From JAEMQF01 sp031396305 (GTDB lineage Bacteria; Pseudomonadota; Gammaproteobacteria; Burkholderiales; Burkholderiaceae_C), in the NCBI GenBank assembly GCA_031396305.1, contig JANNKM010000288.1:1-9067 (forward strand): a DNA stretch of 9,067 nt. The letters are read 5' to 3'. This document shows positions 6,157-9,067 of this stretch, in pieces. Made by a program: the position numbers and the translations under genes. The notes beneath the pieces were generated by a model that ran no database searches, was not told the origin of the DNA, and saw nothing but the letters and a program-made list of their open reading frames with translations. Position 1 is the first letter of the stretch. Each line of letters opens with the position of its first letter.

Positions 6157-8005
6157 AGCGCCGGCTGCCCGCGGTGCGCGGCGCAGCGGCCAGCCCCTGT
6201 GCCAGCCACTCGCGCGTCTTCGCCGGGTCAAGCACGGCGTCGATCTCCAACGTCGAGGCCATGTTGATCGCCTTGCCGGCGCGGTATTGCCTGGCCACGA
6301 GGTCCTCGTACAGCGCGTCGCGCTGCGGCCCCGCCGGCAGCGCGTCGAGTTCCTTGCGGTAGCCCAGGCGCACGGCGCCTTCCAGCCCCATGCCGCCGAA
6401 CTCGCCGCTCGGCCACGCGGCGATGGCGAGCGCTGAGTGAAAGCTGCCGCCCGTCATCGCCATCGCGCCCAGGCCATAACCCTTGCGCAGCACCACGGCG
6501 AGCAACGGCACGCTCAATTGCGCGCCGACGACGAACATGCGGCTCACATGGCGCACCTGGGCTCGGGTTTCGATTTCCGGGCCGACCATGAAACCGGGCG
6601 TGTCGACAAGGCTGATCAGGGGAAGGCCAAACGAATCGCACAACTGCATGAAGCGCGCGGCCTTGTCCGCGGCGTCGGCGTCGATCGCGCCGCCCAGATG
6701 CACCGGGTTGTTCGCCATCAGGCCCACGGCACGGCCTTCAATGCGAGCCAGCGCGGTAAAGATGCCCGCACCGAAACCTGCGCGCAGCTCCAGCAGCGAA
6801 TCGATGTCGACGAGCCGTTGCATCACGCGACGCATGTCGTAGCTGCGCACGCGGTTCTCAGGCAGCGCTTCGCGCATCGCGGTCTGGTCTGCCGCAGACC
6901 AGATGGCCTCGGCCGGTGCCGAGGCATGACCTTGAAAGTAGGCGAGATAGCGGCGTGCCACGGCCACAGCCGAGGTTTCGTCGTCCACCAGCACATCGAT
7001 CACGCCATTGCGCGACTGCACCTGGCTCGGACCGATCTGTTCGGGCGTGAACACGCCCAGACCGCCGCCTTCGACCATCGCCGGGCCACCCATGCCGATG
7101 TTGCTGTCATGTGTGGCGATGACCACGTCGCTGCAGCCCAGCAGCGCGGCATTGCCGGCGAAACAACGACCGGAAACGATGCCGACGATCGGCACCTTGC
7201 CGCTCAGGCGCGCGTACGCGCCGAACGTGCCGACGTGCAAGCCGGCGACGGTTGCCATGTCGGTGTCGCCGGGCCGCCCGCCGCCGCCTTCGGCAAACAG
7301 CACGACCGGCAGCCCCTGGCGCGCCGCGATGCCCAGCAGCCTGTCTGTCTTCTGGTGGTTGCGAAACCCCTGCGTGCCGGCGAGCACGGTTGCGTCGTAG
7401 GCGAGGATGACGCAGCGCGAGGCCTGTTCGCCCCAACGTGCCGCGTTGACGCTGCCGATTCCGGTCACCATGCCGTCCGCCGGCGTATTGCGCACCAGGT
7501 CGTCGTGACTGCGGCGCGCACTCTGTGCGGCCAGTGCAAGCGCACCGTATTCGACAAAACTACCAGGGTCGCACAAGTCGGCGATGTTTTCGCGCGCGCT
7601 GCGCTGGCCGCGTGCATGCCGCTTCGCGACGGCGTCGGCGCGCTGCGCGTCGAGCGTGCAGTCGTGGCGCGCAAGCACCTCCTGGAGGTCGGCGCGCAGG
7701 GCGCCACGGCCCGGGGGCGCGGCCGGCACCGCAGGGCTGCCCGCCGAGCTGGCAGGACCGTCGGGCACCGGCGCCAGGGACGATCGCGGCGCGAGCCGGT
7801 ACAACAGATCGCCTTGTGCCACCGTCTCTCCCGGTCGCACCGCGACGTCCAACACGAGCGCGTCAACCTCAGCGTGCAGCACGTGTTCCATCTTCATCGC
7901 CTCGAGCACGATCAGAATCTGGCCGGCACGCACCTGGGCGCCCGCCGTCGCGTGCAGCTCGATCACGGTACACGCCATCGGTGCGCGGACGTCGTTCGTG
8001 GGCAT
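6140..8005 (-). CDS. Biotinyl-domain/acyl-CoA carboxyltransferase fusion (LCC-type acyl-CoA carboxylase subunit)
   Basis: This 621-residue protein joins two parts of a biotin-dependent carboxylase. Residues 5-73 form a biotinyl (BCCP) domain with EAMKMEH; Lys38 is the expected biotin site. A linker rich in Ala, Pro and Ser (about 74-102) follows. Residues about 105-355 and 365-610 are the N and C halves of a carboxyltransferase: FAEGGGGRPGD (237-247), NNPVHLGGAID (432-442), SLVDTPGFMVGPE (465-477), MTGGSFHSA (517-525) and GEFGGMGLEGAVRLG (534-548). The domain order and motifs match the C-terminal half of single-chain long-chain acyl-CoA carboxylases, so it probably transfers CO2 from biotin to an acyl-CoA. 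The substrate is unknown. It lacks a biotin carboxylase, which must come from another gene. The start is ATG 8005 with AAAGG at 8017-8013. It lies 31 bp after dadA and overlaps rsmI convergently. Confidence 0.93.
   Translation of the reverse strand: MPTNDVRAPMACTVIELHATAGAQVRAGQILIVLEAMKMEHVLHAEVDALVLDVAVRPGETVAQGDLLYRLAPRSSLAPVPDGPASSAGSPAVPAAPPGRGALRADLQEVLARHDCTLDAQRADAVAKRHARGQRSARENIADLCDPGSFVEYGALALAAQSARRSHDDLVRNTPADGMVTGIGSVNAARWGEQASRCVILAYDATVLAGTQGFRNHQKTDRLLGIAARQGLPVVLFAEGGGGRPGDTDMATVAGLHVGTFGAYARLSGKVPIVGIVSGRCFAGNAALLGCSDVVIATHDSNIGMGGPAMVEGGGLGVFTPEQIGPSQVQSRNGVIDVLVDDETSAVAVARRYLAYFQGHASAPAEAIWSAADQTAMREALPENRVRSYDMRRVMQRLVDIDSLLELRAGFGAGIFTALARIEGRAVGLMANNPVHLGGAIDADAADKAARFMQLCDSFGLPLISLVDTPGFMVGPEIETRAQVRHVSRMFVVGAQLSVPLLAVVLRKGYGLGAMAMTGGSFHSALAIAAWPSGEFGGMGLEGAVRLGYRKELDALPAGPQRDALYEDLVARQYRAGKAINMASTLEIDAVLDPAKTREWLAQGLAAAPRTAGSRRFIDPW
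6883..6903. repeat. 21-bp near-perfect palindrome inside the carboxyltransferase gene
   Basis: Two 10-bp arms, TCTGGTCTGC at 6883-6892 and GCAGACCAGA at 6894-6903, are exact reverse complements around a single central C. On the gene strand they encode about residues 368-375 (IWSAADQT), at the boundary between the two carboxyltransferase halves. The arms contain TGGTC and GACCA, half-sites of the kind bound by some GntR-family regulators, but the spacing here is wider than in the FadR site. It may be chance in coding DNA. Confidence 0.5.
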
Positions 8006-8036
8006 GCAGAAACCTTTGCGCTGAATCGTGCCAGGT

Positions 8037-9067
8037 TCAGGTGGCGCGTCGAAAGCGTGCGAGCGTCAGCCCCTTCATGTCGATTTGCGGCGCTCGCCCG
8101 CCGATCACATCGGCCATCACGCGCCCGGTGCCCGCGGCCATGGTCCAGCCCAGCGTGCCGTGGCCGGTGGCCAGGTACAGGCCGCGTGGCCCGGCGGACC
8201 CGAGCAGCGGCGTGCCGTCGGGTGTCATGGGACGCAGACCGCACCAGAACTCGGCGCGCGCCACGTCACCACCGCCCGGAAACAGATCGGTCACGACATG
8301 CTCGAGCGTGCGGCGCCGTGTGTCGTGCAGGCGCAGGTCGTAACCCGCCAGCTCGGCGGTACCGCCGACTCGAATGCGCTCGCCCAGGCGCGTCACGGCG
8401 ACCTTGTGCGTTTCATCCATCACCGTCGATTCCGGCGCGCCGCTCGGGTCCGTGATCGGCACCGTGATCGAATAGCCCTTCACCGGATAGACAGGAAGCG
8501 AAATGCCCAGCGGGGCGAGCAGCAACGGCGAGTAGCTGCCCAGCGCGACGAGCGTGGCGTCAGCCTTTACCGTGGCCGTCGCGGTGGCCACACCGTGAAC
8601 CTGCCCGCCCACGTGCAGCAGGCGATCGATGCGCACCCCATAGCGGAACTTGACGCCGTGCTGCGCGGCCATCGCGGCGAGCGCTTGCGTGAACTTGAAG
8701 CAGTCGCCGGTTTCGTCGCCTGGCAAGTGCAGGCCGCCGAAGAATTTGTCGCGAACATGCGCCAATGCCGGTTCATGATTCAGGCAGCCTGCGGCGTCAA
8801 GCAGCGCGTGGGCCACGCCGTACTCGCGCAGGACGCCCATGTCGGCGGCACTGGCGTCGAATTGTCTTTGCGTGCGAAACAGTTGCAGCGTGCCCTGCGT
8901 GCGCTGCTCGTATTCGATGCCGGTCTGGGCGCGCAGCTCGATCAGGCAGTCACGGCTGTACTCGGCCAGGCGCACCATGCGACCCTTGTTGACCTTGTAG
9001 CGTGCCGTGGTGCAGTTGCGCAGCATCGCCAAAACCCAGCGCATCAGCGCCATATCGAAGTGCGGCC
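8037..9067 (-). CDS. dadA: D-amino acid dehydrogenase, DadA family (3' part, runs off right edge)
   Basis: This is the C-terminal 342 residues of a DadA-type FAD enzyme. DadA oxidatively deaminates D-amino acids, mainly D-alanine, to keto acids and ammonia, and passes electrons to the respiratory chain at the inner membrane. The frame is open through the edge at 9067. An ATG at 9053 is internal, because the sequence around it (DMALMRWVLAMLRNC) aligns with about residue 85 of E. coli DadA (432 residues). The N-terminal FAD Rossmann motif is therefore outside the window. Visible signatures are NKGRMVRLAEYSRDCL, GTLQLFRT, DETGDC, YPVKGYSITVPI, DETHKVAVTRLGERIRVGG, GLRPMTPDGTP and the C-terminal FAD contact region ATGHGTLGWTMA. 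The C-terminus ends soon after ARFRRAT, slightly shorter than in E. coli. It lies 31 bp upstream of the BCCP-carboxyltransferase gene in the same direction. A close relative acting on other D-amino acids cannot be excluded. Confidence 0.93.
   Translation of the reverse strand, partial: PHFDMALMRWVLAMLRNCTTARYKVNKGRMVRLAEYSRDCLIELRAQTGIEYEQRTQGTLQLFRTQRQFDASAADMGVLREYGVAHALLDAAGCLNHEPALAHVRDKFFGGLHLPGDETGDCFKFTQALAAMAAQHGVKFRYGVRIDRLLHVGGQVHGVATATATVKADATLVALGSYSPLLLAPLGISLPVYPVKGYSITVPITDPSGAPESTVMDETHKVAVTRLGERIRVGGTAELAGYDLRLHDTRRRTLEHVVTDLFPGGGDVARAEFWCGLRPMTPDGTPLLGSAGPRGLYLATGHGTLGWTMAAGTGRVMADVIGGRAPQIDMKGLTLARFRRAT

Noticed and set aside
8011..8037. AACCT/AGGTT inverted repeat between dadA and the carboxyltransferase gene
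   Set aside because: The stem is 5 bp with a 17-nt loop and no T-tract; part of it is the AAAGG ribosome site, so a terminator is unlikely.
6437..8455. A 672-codon open frame on the plus strand opposite the carboxyltransferase and dadA genes
   Set aside because: It crosses the boundary between two real genes on the other strand, has low-complexity Arg/Ala/His-rich composition and no recognisable domain. It is a shadow of GC-rich third positions.
9051..9053. ATG as a possible start of dadA
   Set aside because: The frame continues open to the window edge, and alignment to DadA puts this methionine near residue 85, so it is internal.

Overview
This window is a compact piece of chromosome from a GC-rich betaproteobacterium, most likely of the order Burkholderiales. 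The evidence is the protein sequences themselves (PilT, PilU, DiaA, RsmI and DadA all read like Burkholderiales versions) and two conserved gene neighbourhoods. Ten protein genes cover almost everything. The longest stretch without a gene is only about 78 bp. I see no tRNA, rRNA, insertion sequence, CRISPR array, phage gene or attachment site.

Left block (1-3544): the 5' part of a YggS/PROSC-type pyridoxal-phosphate homeostasis gene runs leftward off the edge. Divergent from it is a rightward operon of pilT and pilU, the two type IV pilus retraction ATPases, followed after 10 bp by a 3-hydroxyisobutyrate dehydrogenase-family oxidoreductase. The divergent yggS / pilT-pilU arrangement is the same as in Pseudomonas aeruginosa. 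The oxidoreductase is an added third gene of unknown substrate.

Middle block (3560-6156): a leftward operon yraN-diaA-dolP lies head to head with a rightward rsmI. This reproduces the Escherichia coli yraL(rsmI) / yraN-yraO(diaA)-yraP(dolP) cluster, but without yraM(lpoA) between rsmI and yraN. The operon joins a predicted PD-(D/E)XK nuclease-fold protein, a SIS-domain protein linked to replication initiation, and an outer-membrane BON-domain lipoprotein. rsmI encodes the 16S rRNA C1402 2'-O-methyltransferase. The starts of rsmI and yraN nearly touch, so any promoter for one must lie inside the other's coding region.

Right block (6140-9067): a leftward pair. The upstream gene is the C-terminal four-fifths of a DadA-type D-amino acid dehydrogenase, cut by the window edge. 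Downstream after 31 bp is a 621-residue protein that fuses an N-terminal biotinyl (BCCP) domain to a full acyl-CoA carboxyltransferase. It matches the C-terminal half of the single-chain long-chain acyl-CoA carboxylases. No biotin carboxylase is visible in the window, so its partner must be encoded elsewhere.

I found no clearly new system. The points most worth a second look are the BCCP-carboxyltransferase fusion and its pairing with dadA, the loss of a membrane-contact tryptophan in DolP, the shared CCATGG start region of rsmI and yraN, and a 21-bp near-perfect palindrome inside the carboxyltransferase gene.
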